From: Halolamina sp. CBA1230
GTDB lineage: Archaea; Halobacteriota; Halobacteria; Halobacteriales; Haloferacaceae
Reading direction: 5' to 3'
DNA: 64,000 nt
NCBI RefSeq assembly: GCF_002025255.2
Contig: NZ_CP054587.1
Location: forward strand, 2,728,001-2,792,000
Both the position numbers and the translations under genes were made by a program. Under the pieces are notes generated by a model. It saw only the letters and a list, made by a program, of their open reading frames with translations. It did no database searches and had not been told where the DNA came from. Positions within the stretch are counted from its first letter, which is position 1; each line of letters opens with the position of its first letter. Positions 24,918 through 33,333 of this stretch are shown here, piece after piece.

Positions 24918-26171
24918 ATGTCAGACGAGGCTAACCCGTTCGAGAGTCTGCAGGAGCAGATCGACGACGCAGCCGCGTACCTCGACGTCGACGACGACGT
25001 CATCCACCGGCTCAAGTACCCCGAGCGCGTGCTGGAGACGAACCTCTCTGTGGACATGGACGACGGGTCGATCGAGCGCTTCAAGGCGTTCCGATCGCAG
25101 TTCAACGGCGACCGGGGCCCCTACAAGGGCGGCATCCGGTACCACCCGGGCGTCACCCGCGACGAGGTCAAGGCGCTGTCGGGCTGGATGGTGTACAAAT
25201 GCGCCGTCGTCGACATCCCCTACGGCGGCGGGAAAGGAGGGATCGTCGTCGATCCCTCGGAGTACTCCGCGGGCGAACTCGAACGGCTCACCCGATCGTT
25301 CGCCGAGGAGCTGCGGCCGCTCGTCGGCGAGGACAAGGACGTCCCCGCGCCCGACGTGAACACGGGCCAGCGGGAGATGAACTGGATCAAGGACACCTAC
25401 GAGACGCTGGAGAACACGACCGAGCCCGGCGTCGTCACCGGGAAATCCATCGAGGCCGGCGGGAGCGCGGGCCGCGTCGAGGCGACCGGTCGCTCGACGA
25501 TGCTCACCGCGCGTGAGGCGTTCGACTACCTCGGCCGCGACATCGAGGGCGCGAGCGTCGCCGTCCAGGGGTACGGCAACGCGGGCTGGATCGCCGCCAA
25601 GCTGATCGACGAGCTCGGCGCCGACGTCGTCGCCGTCTCGGACTCCTCGGGCGCGATCCACGATCCCGACGGGCTCGACCCGGTTTCCGTCAAGGAGTTC
25701 AAACGCGAGTCCGGCTCGGTCTCGGGGTACGACGACGCCGAGTCGCTCTCGAACGAGGTGCTGCTCACGATGGACGTCGATCTGCTGGTCCCCGCGGCGC
25801 TGGAGAACGCCATCGACGGCGACCTCGCGGCGGACGTCAGCGCGGACGTGATCGTCGAGGCCGCGAACGGCCCGCTCACGCCCGACGCCGACGACGTGCT
25901 GACCGAGAAGGACGTTCACGTGTTCCCGGACATCCTCGCCAACGCCGGCGGCGTGACCGTCTCCTACTTCGAGTGGGTGCAGAACCGCCAGCGCTTCTAC
26001 TGGGACGAGCAGCGGGTCAACGAGGAACTGGAGGCGATCATCACGAACGCGTTCGACGACCTGACGACCGCCTACGAGGCGTTCGACGTGCCGAACTTCC
26101 GGACCGCGGCGTACGTCGTCGCGATCCAGCGCGTCGTCGACGCGTTCACCGACAACGGCAACTGGCCCTAG
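24918..26171 (+). CDS. gdhB: Glutamate dehydrogenase
   Basis: 417 residues. [18 protein letters not shown] includes the substrate lysine, [17 protein letters not shown] is the dehydrogenase signature with the catalytic lysine, and [20 protein letters not shown] is the NAD(P)-binding motif. The C-terminal [21 protein letters not shown] is typical of archaeal Glu/Leu/Phe/Val dehydrogenases. It interconverts glutamate and 2-oxoglutarate plus ammonia. Haloarchaea have several paralogs; the cofactor cannot be decided from these motifs, and the symbol is by resemblance. A separate TATA-like box precedes it. Confidence 0.88.
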   Translation: MSDEANPFESLQEQIDDAAAYLDVDDDVIHRLKYPERVLETNLSVDMDDGSIERFKAFRSQFNGDRGPYKGGIRYHPGVTRDEVKALSGWMVYKCAVVDIPYGGGKGGIVVDPSEYSAGELERLTRSFAEELRPLVGEDKDVPAPDVNTGQREMNWIKDTYETLENTTEPGVVTGKSIEAGGSAGRVEATGRSTMLTAREAFDYLGRDIEGASVAVQGYGNAGWIAAKLIDELGADVVAVSDSSGAIHDPDGLDPVSVKEFKRESGSVSGYDDAESLSNEVLLTMDVDLLVPAALENAIDGDLAADVSADVIVEAANGPLTPDADDVLTEKDVHVFPDILANAGGVTVSYFEWVQNRQRFYWDEQRVNEELEAIITNAFDDLTTAYEAFDVPNFRTAAYVVAIQRVVDAFTDNGNWP

Positions 26172-26294
26172 ACGGCTTTCGTCGCTCCGGAACGGCGCAC
26201 GCAGTGTGTTTCTCCGTCTCGATCACCTGTCAGCCTCGGCTGTCCGAATCGCCCGCTTCGGTAGTTCTTTCATCGACGGTGCCGAGGATCGCGT

Positions 26295-26699
26295 ATGGTG
26301 AATCTCGGACTCGTGGTAGCGCAGTTCAACGCCTCCGTCACCGAGCGGATGGCGGACGCGGCGACAGACGCCGCCGCGGAACGGGGCGTCGAGATCGACG
26401 AGACCGTGCACGTGCCGGGGGTGTACGACAGCCCGCTGGCCGCTGATCGACTGGCCCGGCGCGACGAGATCGACGCCGTCGCGGTCGTCGGCGCGGTGGT
26501 CACGGGCGATACGGATCACGATCAGGTGATCAGCGACGCGACCGCCGAGTCGCTCCAGTCGGTCGGGCTCGACCGGGACACGCCGGTGACCTACGGGATC
26601 ACCGGTCCCGGACAGAGCGGGGCGGAAGCGCGCGAGCGTGTCGACAAGGGTGCCGACGCGGTCGACGCCGCGGTCGACATGGTGGAGGCCCTCGCATGA
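26295..26699 (+). CDS. ribH: 6,7-dimethyl-8-ribityllumazine synthase
   Basis: 134 residues. LGLVVAQFNASVTERMADAA is the family N-terminus, TVHVPGVYDSPLAADRLARR is the substrate-binding region, and VAVVGAVVTGDTDHDQVISD contains the catalytic histidine. VTYGITGPGQSGAEARERVD closes the fold. The enzyme makes lumazine, the penultimate step of riboflavin synthesis. It is slightly shorter than bacterial homologs, usual for archaea. The ATG of the aminotransferase gene overlaps its stop (ATGA), so the two are translationally coupled although functionally unrelated. Confidence 0.92.
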   Translation: MVNLGLVVAQFNASVTERMADAATDAAAERGVEIDETVHVPGVYDSPLAADRLARRDEIDAVAVVGAVVTGDTDHDQVISDATAESLQSVGLDRDTPVTYGITGPGQSGAEARERVDKGADAVDAAVDMVEALA

Positions 26700-27853
26700 G
26701 CGAGCACGAGTGGGGGTTCGCCGAGCGCGTCGGCCGTGTCGAGCCGTCGGCGACCGTCGCGGTCGGCAACAAGGCGAGCGAACTCCAGGAGCAGGGCGTC
26801 GACGTGGTCGACCTCTCCGTGGGCGAACCGGACTTCCCGACGCCCGAACGAATCCGTGAGGCCGGCCAGCAGGCGATCGCGGAGGGGAACACCGGCTACA
26901 CCGCCTCCAGCGGCATCCCCGAACTCCGGCAGGCGATCTCGACCGACCTGAAAGCGAAAGGCGTCGCCTGCGGTCCCGAGAACGTCGTCGTCACCCCCGG
27001 TGCGAAGCAGGCGCTGTTCGAAACCGTGCAGGCGCTCGTCGACGAGGGCGACGAGGTGATCCTGCTCGACCCGGCGTGGGTCTCCTACGAGGCGATGGTG
27101 AAACTCGCCGGCGGCGACCTCACGCGGGTCGATCTGGGCCAGCACGACTTCGACCTCGAACCTGCGCTGGACGACCTGGCGGCGGCGATCTCCGACGAGA
27201 CGCAGTTACTGCTCGTGAACTCCCCCTCGAACCCGACGGGTGCGGTGTTCTCCGACGCCGCGCTGGAGGGGGTGCGTGATCTCGCGGTCGAGCACGACGT
27301 GACCGTCGTCGCCGACGAGATCTACGACCGGATCACGTACGACGCCGACCCGACCTCCCTCGCGTCGTTCGACGGGATGGCCGAGCGGACGGTGACGGTC
27401 AACGGGTTCTCGAAGGCGTACTCGATGACGGGCTGGCGGCTGGGCTACCTCGCCGCGCCCGAGGCGCTGGTCGATCAGGTGTCGAAGATCCACGGCCACT
27501 CGGTGACGTGTGCGCCCAACTTCGTCCAGCACGCCGGCGTCGAGGCGCTGCGCAGCGTCGAGAGCGACGTGGCGACGATGGTCGAGGCGTTCGAGCGCCG
27601 CCGCGACCTCGTGGTCGACCTGCTCGCGGACCACGGGAAGGTGATCCCGCGACCACAGGGCGCGTTCTACGCGATGATCCCGACCCCCAACGACGACGTC
27701 GAGTGGGCCGACGCGGCCATCGAGGACGCCCACGTCGCGACGGTCCCCGGCAGCGCGTTCAACGCCCCCGGATACGCCCGGATCTCCTACGCCGCCAGCG
27801 AGGAACGGCTGAAGGAAGGGTTCGAGCGGCTGGCCGCGGAAGGGCTGATGTAA
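26696..27853 (+). CDS. Class I/II aminotransferase (aspartate aminotransferase-type)
   Basis: 385 residues. VVDLSVGEPDFPTPERIREA at the N-terminus, NSPSNPTGAVFSDAAL, VVADEIYDRITYDAD (PLP Asp/Tyr) and VNGFSKAYSMTGWRLGYLAA with the Schiff-base lysine are class I/II markers. The C-terminus has GSAFNAPGYARISYAASEER with the substrate arginine. The family transaminates aspartate, tyrosine or related amino acids using 2-oxoglutarate; substrate cannot be told. Overlaps ribH by 4 bases. The tail of a decayed tnpB element begins 2 bases beyond its stop codon. Confidence 0.88.
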   Translation: MSEHEWGFAERVGRVEPSATVAVGNKASELQEQGVDVVDLSVGEPDFPTPERIREAGQQAIAEGNTGYTASSGIPELRQAISTDLKAKGVACGPENVVVTPGAKQALFETVQALVDEGDEVILLDPAWVSYEAMVKLAGGDLTRVDLGQHDFDLEPALDDLAAAISDETQLLLVNSPSNPTGAVFSDAALEGVRDLAVEHDVTVVADEIYDRITYDADPTSLASFDGMAERTVTVNGFSKAYSMTGWRLGYLAAPEALVDQVSKIHGHSVTCAPNFVQHAGVEALRSVESDVATMVEAFERRRDLVVDLLADHGKVIPRPQGAFYAMIPTPNDDVEWADAAIEDAHVATVPGSAFNAPGYARISYAASEERLKEGFERLAAEGLM

Positions 27854-27854
27854 A

Positions 27855-27960
27855 CTACCCCGCCCTACTCGCTCCCTCCCGCCTTGCGACGGTCGGTCAC
27901 TCCTTGAGGGCGGGGCTTTGCCGAAACGACATTGTGCCCCACGACCCCGTGCATGGGCGT
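27855..27960 (-). pseudogene. tnpB: Relic of a tnpB 3' end (IS1341-type right end)
   Basis: On the minus strand the frame reads SFRQSPALKE, then a TGA, then an unbroken ASRAG before a TAG stop. The intact tnpB at 34056-35324 ends with GSPCLKERAAPPRVSRQG. The relic keeps the alignment, including the right-end hairpin 27858-27915 (arms CCCCGCCCT/AGGGCGGGG), but has a stop where the intact gene has Arg. No RuvC part is recognisable upstream. Confidence 0.65.
27858..27915. repeat. Right-end-type hairpin directly after the aminotransferase stop
   Basis: Perfect 9-base arms CCCCGCCCT and AGGGCGGGG around a 40-base loop. It has the same layout as the right end of the intact IS element at 34059-34107 and could serve as a terminator for the aminotransferase gene. 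Confidence 0.65.
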
Positions 27961-28379
27961 GGCCCGACTTCCTCTTGCCGTCCTTGCCTCGGCGTGGGCG
28001 CGATTTGATACGCCTCCCACTCCGACCGAGGCCGGGATTGTCCCGCCGATTTAATTCCCGGTGTTCTCACGCTCTACCCCAAGACGGGGACGGAGTTGAA
28101 CCGTTCGCGGTCGTCGTTCCCGAGTACAGGGTGCGTTGGGATCGCACCACAGGAGCCAGTTTACTCGTGGCTCCTGCCGTCCCCGACGTGTGCGAGGGCG
28201 ACAGTAGCATGGGATACGTCGCGGGTAGTATTAAGCGTGTACGAACTCGCTTCCTCTCCTCCCTACTCGCTTCGCTCGTTGAGGAAGGAAGCTCCGCGCT
28301 ACCGTTTGCTGACCCGCTACGCGATCAGTTTTCTACCGAACTGGGAGATGCGTGTCCGGGCAGCCGGAACGCGACACGC
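27961..28379. other. Gene-free DNA behind the tnpB relic
   Basis: About 420 bases with no convincing gene on either strand; frames are broken by stops. It probably includes decayed transposon DNA. A second right-end-like hairpin sits at 28249-28290. Confidence 0.5.
28249..28290. repeat. Second right-end-like hairpin
   Basis: Arms CTTCCTCTCCTC and GAGGAAGGAAG pair with one bulge; the loop CCTACTCGCTTCGCTCGTT shows the same CTACTCGC...CGTTGAGG pattern as the other IS ends. Confidence 0.5.
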
Positions 28380-29357
28380 TCACTCGTGACCCGAGACTTC
28401 GACCGGCTGGTACGGCTCTTCCAGGTACTCGACCTCCGACGAGCTCAGCGACACCGAGAGCGCCTCGACCGCGTCCTCGAGGTGTTCGACGCTGGTGGTG
28501 CCGACGACGGGGGCGTCGACGGCGTCCTTGTGTAGCAGCCACGCCAGCGCGATCTGGGCCATCTTCAGGTCCTTCTCGGCGGCGAGCTCCTCGACGCGCT
28601 CGTTGATCTCGCGCCCGCCGTTCGCCAGGTACGGGTGGCGGTCGGACTCGACTTCGTTCTGCCCGCGGGTCGTGGCTTCGAGCTCCTCGTGTGGGCGCGC
28701 GAGGAAGCCGCGAGCCAGCGGCGACCACGGGAGCACGCCGACGTTCTCCCGCGCACACAGCGGCAGCATCTCGCGTTCCTCCTCGCGGTAAAGGAGGTTG
28801 TAGTGATCCTGCATCGTCGCGTACCGTTCGAGGTTCTCGCGGTCGCTGGTGTGCAGCGCCTCGGCGAACTGGTGGGCCCACATCGACGACGTACCGACGT
28901 GGCGGGCCTTCCCGCGGCGGACAGCGTCGTCGAGCGCGCGCATCGTGGTCTCGATGGGTGTGTCGTCGTCCCAGCGGTGAGTCTGGTAGAGGTCGACGGT
29001 GTCCATCCCGAGCCGATCGAGCGAGGCGTCGAGCTCCTGTTCGATCGCCTTCCGCGAGAGGCCGCCCGAGTTGGGGTCGTCCTCTCGCATCTGGAAGTAC
29101 CCCTTGGTGGCGACCACCATCTCGTCGCGGTCGTACTCCGCGAGCGCGTCGCCGAGCACGCGCTCGGACTCGCCGCGGGAGTACATGTTCGCCGTATCGA
29201 AGAAGTTCACCCCGAGTTCGACCGCGCGGTCGATCAGTTCCGTCCCTTCCTCCTCGTCGAGCACCCAGTCGCGCCATCCGGAGTCGCCGAAGCTCATGCA
29301 GCCGAGCGCGATCCGCGAAACCTGCATCCCGGTGTCGCCGAGTGTCGTGTACTCCAT
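28380..29357 (-). CDS. Aldo/keto reductase
   Basis: 325 residues. VSRIALGCMSFGDSGWRDWV at the start, FFDTANMYSRGESERVLG with the catalytic Asp and Tyr, VVATKGYF with the lysine, and LYQTHRWDDDTPIETTMRAL with the histidine form the catalytic tetrad. The C-terminal NADPH-binding part is VVGTTSVEHLEDAVEAL. The enzyme reduces carbonyls with NADPH on a TIM barrel in the cytoplasm; physiological substrate unknown. It is preceded by a small membrane protein gene in the same direction with a 63-base gap. Confidence 0.9.
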   Translation of the reverse strand: MEYTTLGDTGMQVSRIALGCMSFGDSGWRDWVLDEEEGTELIDRAVELGVNFFDTANMYSRGESERVLGDALAEYDRDEMVVATKGYFQMREDDPNSGGLSRKAIEQELDASLDRLGMDTVDLYQTHRWDDDTPIETTMRALDDAVRRGKARHVGTSSMWAHQFAEALHTSDRENLERYATMQDHYNLLYREEEREMLPLCARENVGVLPWSPLARGFLARPHEELEATTRGQNEVESDRHPYLANGGREINERVEELAAEKDLKMAQIALAWLLHKDAVDAPVVGTTSVEHLEDAVEALSVSLSSSEVEYLEEPYQPVEVSGHE

Positions 29358-29420
29358 GGGAGACGGTTACGCGCTTGGCGCAAAAAGCCACGCCCGTCGG
29401 CGAACGCGACGGGGACCGAG

Positions 29421-29627
29421 CTAGTCCCGGAAGCTCGCCGTGTAGACCAGGAACGCGCCGGTGATTAGGACGAACGCGAGGAACGTCACGAGCGCGAGCA
29501 CGACCACCAGCGGCTCCAGAATGCCGAGGTACGACTCGCCGGCGGGTGTCGTCGACAGCGCGATCGACGCCAGCAGCGCAGCGATCAGCCCGAGCAACCA
29601 GTCCCGAAGGATGTTTTCGTACTCCAT
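29421..29627 (-). CDS. Small two-span membrane protein
   Basis: 68 residues: MEYENILRDWLLGLIAALLA starts the first helix, a short polar turn TTPAGESY separates it from the second helix (LEPLVVVLALVTFLAFVLIT). The GC-biased third positions and clean ends support a real gene. Nothing in it suggests a function. Immediately upstream of the aldo/keto reductase gene in the same direction; possibly one transcript. Confidence 0.6.
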   Translation of the reverse strand: MEYENILRDWLLGLIAALLASIALSTTPAGESYLGILEPLVVVLALVTFLAFVLITGAFLVYTASFRD

Positions 29628-29862
29628 ACGGTGAGTCCCCGGCCCAGCAGGGAAACTCCACCGGCCGATCGGCTGGTCGGGCGACGGGAGTAGCGAACAG
29701 GCGACCCAGCGACGGACCGTGGGCCGGTGGGTCGCGCTCCGGCCTCGTTCAGCCCACGGCGGTGTTCACCGCACGGGGAGGCTGGTCGCGCTATCGGTCA
29801 TAAACGTTCGCCGGAGCTGGCGCTTCCGGCCGTCAAAAAGCGGTGAGAACTGCGGGGCGTCG

Positions 29863-30147
29863 TCAGTGCTGGTGACCCATCGCCTCGGACAGCGAGAGGC
29901 CGAAGCGCTCCTCGAACAGCTCTTCGAGCGCCTCGTTCGCGTCCTCGACCTCGTCGGCCACGCCGCCCTCGGCGTGGTGGACGCGGGCGTGGGCCTGCTG
30001 GGCGAACGCCTGCAGCACGATGTCCGCGATGATCTCGGCGTCCGACTCGTCGCCCTCTTGCATCAGCTCGAGCATAACGGGCGGCACGTCGACAGTGTCG
30101 GTTTCGCCGTCGGGACCCTCGACAGTGAACGTCTTCGTCTCGGCCAT
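29863..30147 (-). CDS. Conserved small acidic haloarchaeal protein
   Basis: 94 residues from ATG 30147. It starts MAETKTFTVEGPDGETDTVD, has a middle helix (AEIIADIVLQAFAQQAHARV) and the His-rich HHAEGGVADEVED. It ends RFGLSLSEAMGHQH. I recall this as a conserved haloarchaeal family often beside thioredoxin reductase (DUF7545 from memory, unverified). Histidines at both the middle and the end could bind a metal, but that is a guess. It lies downstream of trxB, beyond the tandem hairpin repeats. Confidence 0.6.
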   Translation of the reverse strand: MAETKTFTVEGPDGETDTVDVPPVMLELMQEGDESDAEIIADIVLQAFAQQAHARVHHAEGGVADEVEDANEALEELFEERFGLSLSEAMGHQH

Positions 30148-30217
30148 ACCCACGAGTTGGTGGTCGGACGTAAGGCTCTGTGGGTCTCGGCTCGCGGGAG
30201 AAGGGGATTCGGCAGTC

Positions 30218-30299
30218 AGTCGTCGCCGGCTGTTCGCCTCGGCGACACCGTTAGTCGTCGCCGGCTGCCCGCTCCGGCGACACCGTTAGTCGTCGCCCG
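30218..30299. repeat. Tandem 35-base repeat with hairpins at the trxB 3' end
   Basis: Units 30218-30252 and 30253-30287 are close copies, and a partial third covers the last trxB codons from 30288. Each full unit contains an inverted repeat such as GTCGCCGG/CCGGCGAC and one copy of the trxB stop context. It looks like slippage duplication of the gene end and can act as tandem terminators. Confidence 0.7.
30259..30283 (-). terminator. Likely intrinsic stem-loop terminator of trxB
   Basis: Arms GTCGCCGG/CCGGCGAC around a 9-base loop just behind the trxB stop at 30286; a second, similar stem follows at about 30224-30245. No U-run follows, so termination is inferred. Confidence 0.35.
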
Positions 30300-31380
30300 C
30301 GGCAGGCTCGGGGGTCGCGTCGATGCCGAGTTCGTCGGCGCGCTCGCGCTCCTCCAGCCAGTCGTCGGCGTCGAGCGCGGCCTCGCTGCCCATGCCGGCG
30401 GCGGTCACCGCCTGCTGGTAGTGGTGGTCGACCACGTCGCCGGCGCCGAACAGCCCCGGCACGTCGGTCGCCGTCTGGTTGGCGCCGCGGCCGCCCTCCG
30501 TGATGATGTACCCCTCGTCGTCGAGTTCGACGCCCGTATCGTCGAGGTAGCCGGTGTTCGGCGTGTGACCGATGGCGTAGAACACCGCGCCCACGTCCAT
30601 CTCGAACGTCTCGACGCCGTCGTCGCCGGCCTCGAACTTCTCCTTGGGGTGGCCCTCGGGGTGGCGGACGAGCGAGGCGTAATCGATCCCCTCGTCTGGA
30701 GTGCCGTGGATCTCCGTGAGCTCGGTGTTCCAGAGGATCTCCACCTCGCCCTCGTCGACTTTCTCCATGATGCGGTCGATCCAGTAGTCCTCGGCGCGGA
30801 ACTCGTCGCGTCGGTGGGCGATGTAGACGGTGTCGGCGAACTTGGTGAGGAAGTTCGCCTCCTCCATCGCGGCGTCGCCGCCGCCGACCACGAGCATGTC
30901 CTCGTCGCGGAAGAACGCGCCGTCACACGTCGCACACGTCGAGAGCCCGTACCCCATCAGCTCGTCCTCGCCGGGAACGCCGAGCGTGCGCGCGGAGGCG
31001 CCCGAGGCAGCGATGAACGCGTCGCAGGTGTAGACGGTGCCGTCGCGCATCTCGACACGGAACGGCGAGCCGTCGGTGCCGTCCTCGTCCCCGAGCCCGG
31101 TCACGTCGACGACGATCCCGTGGTCGAGTTCGGCGCCGAAGCGCTCGGCCTGCTCCTTCATGTTGTTCACGAGGTCCGGCCCGGAGATCCCCTCGGGGAA
31201 GCCGGGGTAGTTGTCGACCTCGGTGGTCAGCGTGAGCTGGCCGCCCGGCTCGTCACCTTCGAACACCAGGGGGTCGTTGTTCGACCGGCCGGCGTAGATC
31301 GCCGCGGTCAGCCCCGCGATCCCCGTGCCGGCGATGATCAGGCGACGGTGTTCGGTCGCCTCCTCGACGTTCTCGCTCAT
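30286..31380 (-). CDS. trxB: Thioredoxin reductase-type flavoprotein
   Basis: 364 residues. IIAGTGIAGLTAAIYAGRSN binds FAD; STCATCDGAFF carries the redox CxxC pair; VVGGGDAAMEEANFLTKFAD binds NADPH; and VPGLFGAGDVVDHHYQQAVT is the C-terminal FAD motif. This is the low-molecular-weight thioredoxin reductase layout, acting in the cytoplasm to reduce thioredoxin. The N-terminal GTGIAG differs from the common GSGPAG, so cofactor or partner preference may differ. The C-terminus has a 25-residue acidic extension whose last codons form the third unit of the tandem repeat. Divergent gene at 31475. Confidence 0.88.
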   Translation of the reverse strand: MSENVEEATEHRRLIIAGTGIAGLTAAIYAGRSNNDPLVFEGDEPGGQLTLTTEVDNYPGFPEGISGPDLVNNMKEQAERFGAELDHGIVVDVTGLGDEDGTDGSPFRVEMRDGTVYTCDAFIAASGASARTLGVPGEDELMGYGLSTCATCDGAFFRDEDMLVVGGGDAAMEEANFLTKFADTVYIAHRRDEFRAEDYWIDRIMEKVDEGEVEILWNTELTEIHGTPDEGIDYASLVRHPEGHPKEKFEAGDDGVETFEMDVGAVFYAIGHTPNTGYLDDTGVELDDEGYIITEGGRGANQTATDVPGLFGAGDVVDHHYQQAVTAAGMGSEAALDADDWLEERERADELGIDATPEPAAGDD

Positions 31381-31474
31381 GAACCGAAGTAGGTGGGTGT
31401 GCGGTATGTACGTTATGTTGTGGGCAGTTGCCACGCTCCGACAGCCTTACCGCCGGCGCGCCGGAGTCCCGACC

Positions 31475-31774
31475 ATGGCCGCCGACTTGGCAGAGAAGAC
31501 CGACCGCTACGGCGAGATGCTCGCCGACGCCCTCGACGCCGCCGAGCCTGCGGCCCCGCCGGGGACGCCCCTGGGTGAGGCCGCCGCGGAGACGTACGAG
31601 ATGGCCGACTCCTACCTCGACGACGGTCGCCACTTCCGCGAGGCCGACGACCCCGTGAACGCGCTGGCCTCCTTCTCCTACGGCTACGGCTGGCTCGACG
31701 CAGGTGTGCGGTTCGGGCTGTTCGAGATCCCCGAGGACACGGAGCTGTTCACGACTGACGCGGGCGACGGATAG
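31475..31774 (+). CDS. DUF357-family protein
   Basis: 99 residues: helices AADLAEKTDRYGEMLADALD, EAAAETYEMADSYLDDGRHF and DPVNALASFSYGYGWLDAGV. The last block (ALASFSYGYGWLDAG) is the signature of the archaeal DUF357 family of small helical proteins. No biochemical role is known to me. It is divergent from trxB and ends 18 bases from the convergent cysS gene. Length is normal for the family. Confidence 0.75.
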   Translation: MAADLAEKTDRYGEMLADALDAAEPAAPPGTPLGEAAAETYEMADSYLDDGRHFREADDPVNALASFSYGYGWLDAGVRFGLFEIPEDTELFTTDAGDG

Positions 31775-31792
31775 GCGACTCGCAACCGACCG

Positions 31793-33271
31793 TCAGTCGA
31801 ACCGGTACGTCGGCCCGTCGTCGCTGTCCTCGACCTCGACGCCCAGCGCCTCCAGTCGGTCCCGGAGATCGTCGGCGCGCTCGTAGTTGCCCGCGTCGCG
31901 CTCCTCCTCGCGCACGTCGAGCACCAGCTCCACGAGGTCCTCGGCGATCTCGGCCTCGCCCTCGGTCACGTCGCCGAACTGGAGGCCGAACACGCCCTCA
32001 CCGTACTCCTCGAAGAACTCGATCGACTCCCGGAGCGCGCGGTAGTCGTAGGGGGCACCGTCCTCGACGTGACGATTGATCGCGGTCGCGACTTCGAGCA
32101 GTTCCGCCATCGCCTCGCGGGCGTTGAGGTCGTCGTTCATCGCGGCCTCGAAGCCGGCGCGGGCCGCCGCGAGGTCGTCGCGGAACTCCGAGTCCTCGGT
32201 TTTCGTGAGCGCGTCGGCGCTGTCGGCGTACTCGACGGCGGTCTCGTAGGCCCGTTCGAGGCGCTCCCAGCGCCGGCGGGCCTCCTCGATCGTCTCTTCG
32301 GTGTACGCCTGCTGGGAGCGGTACTCCGCCGAGGCGTAGAAGGTGCGGAGCACGTTCGGGCCGAACTCCCGGACGGCGTCCCCGACGGTGAAGTAGTTCC
32401 CCAGCGAGGAGGACATCTTCTCGCTGCCGGCCTGCATGAAGCCGACGTGCAGCCAGTAGTTCGCGAAGCGCTGGCCCGTCGCCGCCTCGCTCTGGGCGAT
32501 CTCGTTCTCGTGGTGGGGGAAGACGAGATCCTGCCCGCCCATGTGGATGTCAAGCGTGTCGCCGAGGTGGGTCATCGACATCGCGGAGCACTCGACGTGC
32601 CAGCCGGGGCGACCCTCCCCCCACGGCGACTCCCAGGTCTGGCCCTCGGGCAGGTCGCCCTCGTGGTCGTGTTTGCGGTGTTCCTCGACCGCGTCGGCGC
32701 CGACGCCGCCGGCTTTCCAGAGCGCGAAGTCGGCGGGGTTGCGCTTCTCGCTTCGCTCGTCGGGGTCGCCCTGCTCCTCGAGTTCGTCGACGGTCTGGTT
32801 CGAGAGCTTCCCGTACTCCGCGAACTCGCTCACGTCGAAGTACACCGAGCCGTTGGACTCGTAGGCGTACCCCCCCTCGATCAGCGTCTCCACGAGCTCG
32901 ACGATCTCCGGGACGTGCTCGGAGACTCGCGGGTAGACTTCCGCGCGCAGGAGGTTCAGGTCCCGCATGCGCTGGAGCACCTCCTCGGTGTAGTGGCGGG
33001 CCACGTCGGCTTCCGTGTCCCACTCCTCGCGTTCACCGACGCGAGCGGTGATCTTCTCGTTCACGTCGGTGACGTTCTCGACGTGGCGCACGTCGTACCC
33101 CTCGTGGGCGAGCCAGCGGTGGAGGATGTCCGCCTGCGCCCAGAGGCGGGCGTGGCCGAGGTGGGGGTCGTCCGAGACCGTCAGCCCGCAGACGTAGAGC
33201 AGCACCGAGTCGCCGCTGGGTTCGAACTCCTCGCGCTCGCCCGACAGGGTGTCGGTCAGCGACAGGGTCAT
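31793..33271 (-). CDS. cysS: Cysteinyl-tRNA synthetase
   Basis: 492 residues. YVCGLTVSDDPHLGHARLW joins the zinc cysteine to the HIGH-type motif, CSAMSM and HHENE contribute the other zinc ligands, and GSEKMSSSLGN is the KMSKS loop. GWHVECSAMSM and DIHMGGQDLVFPHHENEIAQ are strongly conserved in CysRS. The enzyme charges tRNA-Cys. The C-terminal 100 residues form the usual helical anticodon-binding domain. Full length for the family and presumably essential. It precedes the small ACT-like protein gene by 62 bases divergently upstream. Confidence 0.95.
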   Translation of the reverse strand: MTLSLTDTLSGEREEFEPSGDSVLLYVCGLTVSDDPHLGHARLWAQADILHRWLAHEGYDVRHVENVTDVNEKITARVGEREEWDTEADVARHYTEEVLQRMRDLNLLRAEVYPRVSEHVPEIVELVETLIEGGYAYESNGSVYFDVSEFAEYGKLSNQTVDELEEQGDPDERSEKRNPADFALWKAGGVGADAVEEHRKHDHEGDLPEGQTWESPWGEGRPGWHVECSAMSMTHLGDTLDIHMGGQDLVFPHHENEIAQSEAATGQRFANYWLHVGFMQAGSEKMSSSLGNYFTVGDAVREFGPNVLRTFYASAEYRSQQAYTEETIEEARRRWERLERAYETAVEYADSADALTKTEDSEFRDDLAAARAGFEAAMNDDLNAREAMAELLEVATAINRHVEDGAPYDYRALRESIEFFEEYGEGVFGLQFGDVTEGEAEIAEDLVELVLDVREEERDAGNYERADDLRDRLEALGVEVEDSDDGPTYRFD

Positions 33272-33333
33272 GGAGGAGCGTTCTCCAGCCGGCGGTTTGA
33301 AGCCGTCGGATGGGCGCTCGCGCCGGCGATGAC

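Noticed and set aside
28380-29661. 442-codon frame 28333-29661 overlapping the aldo/keto reductase gene
   Set aside because: Same strand but another frame; rich in Arg and without the conserved tetrad seen in the real gene.
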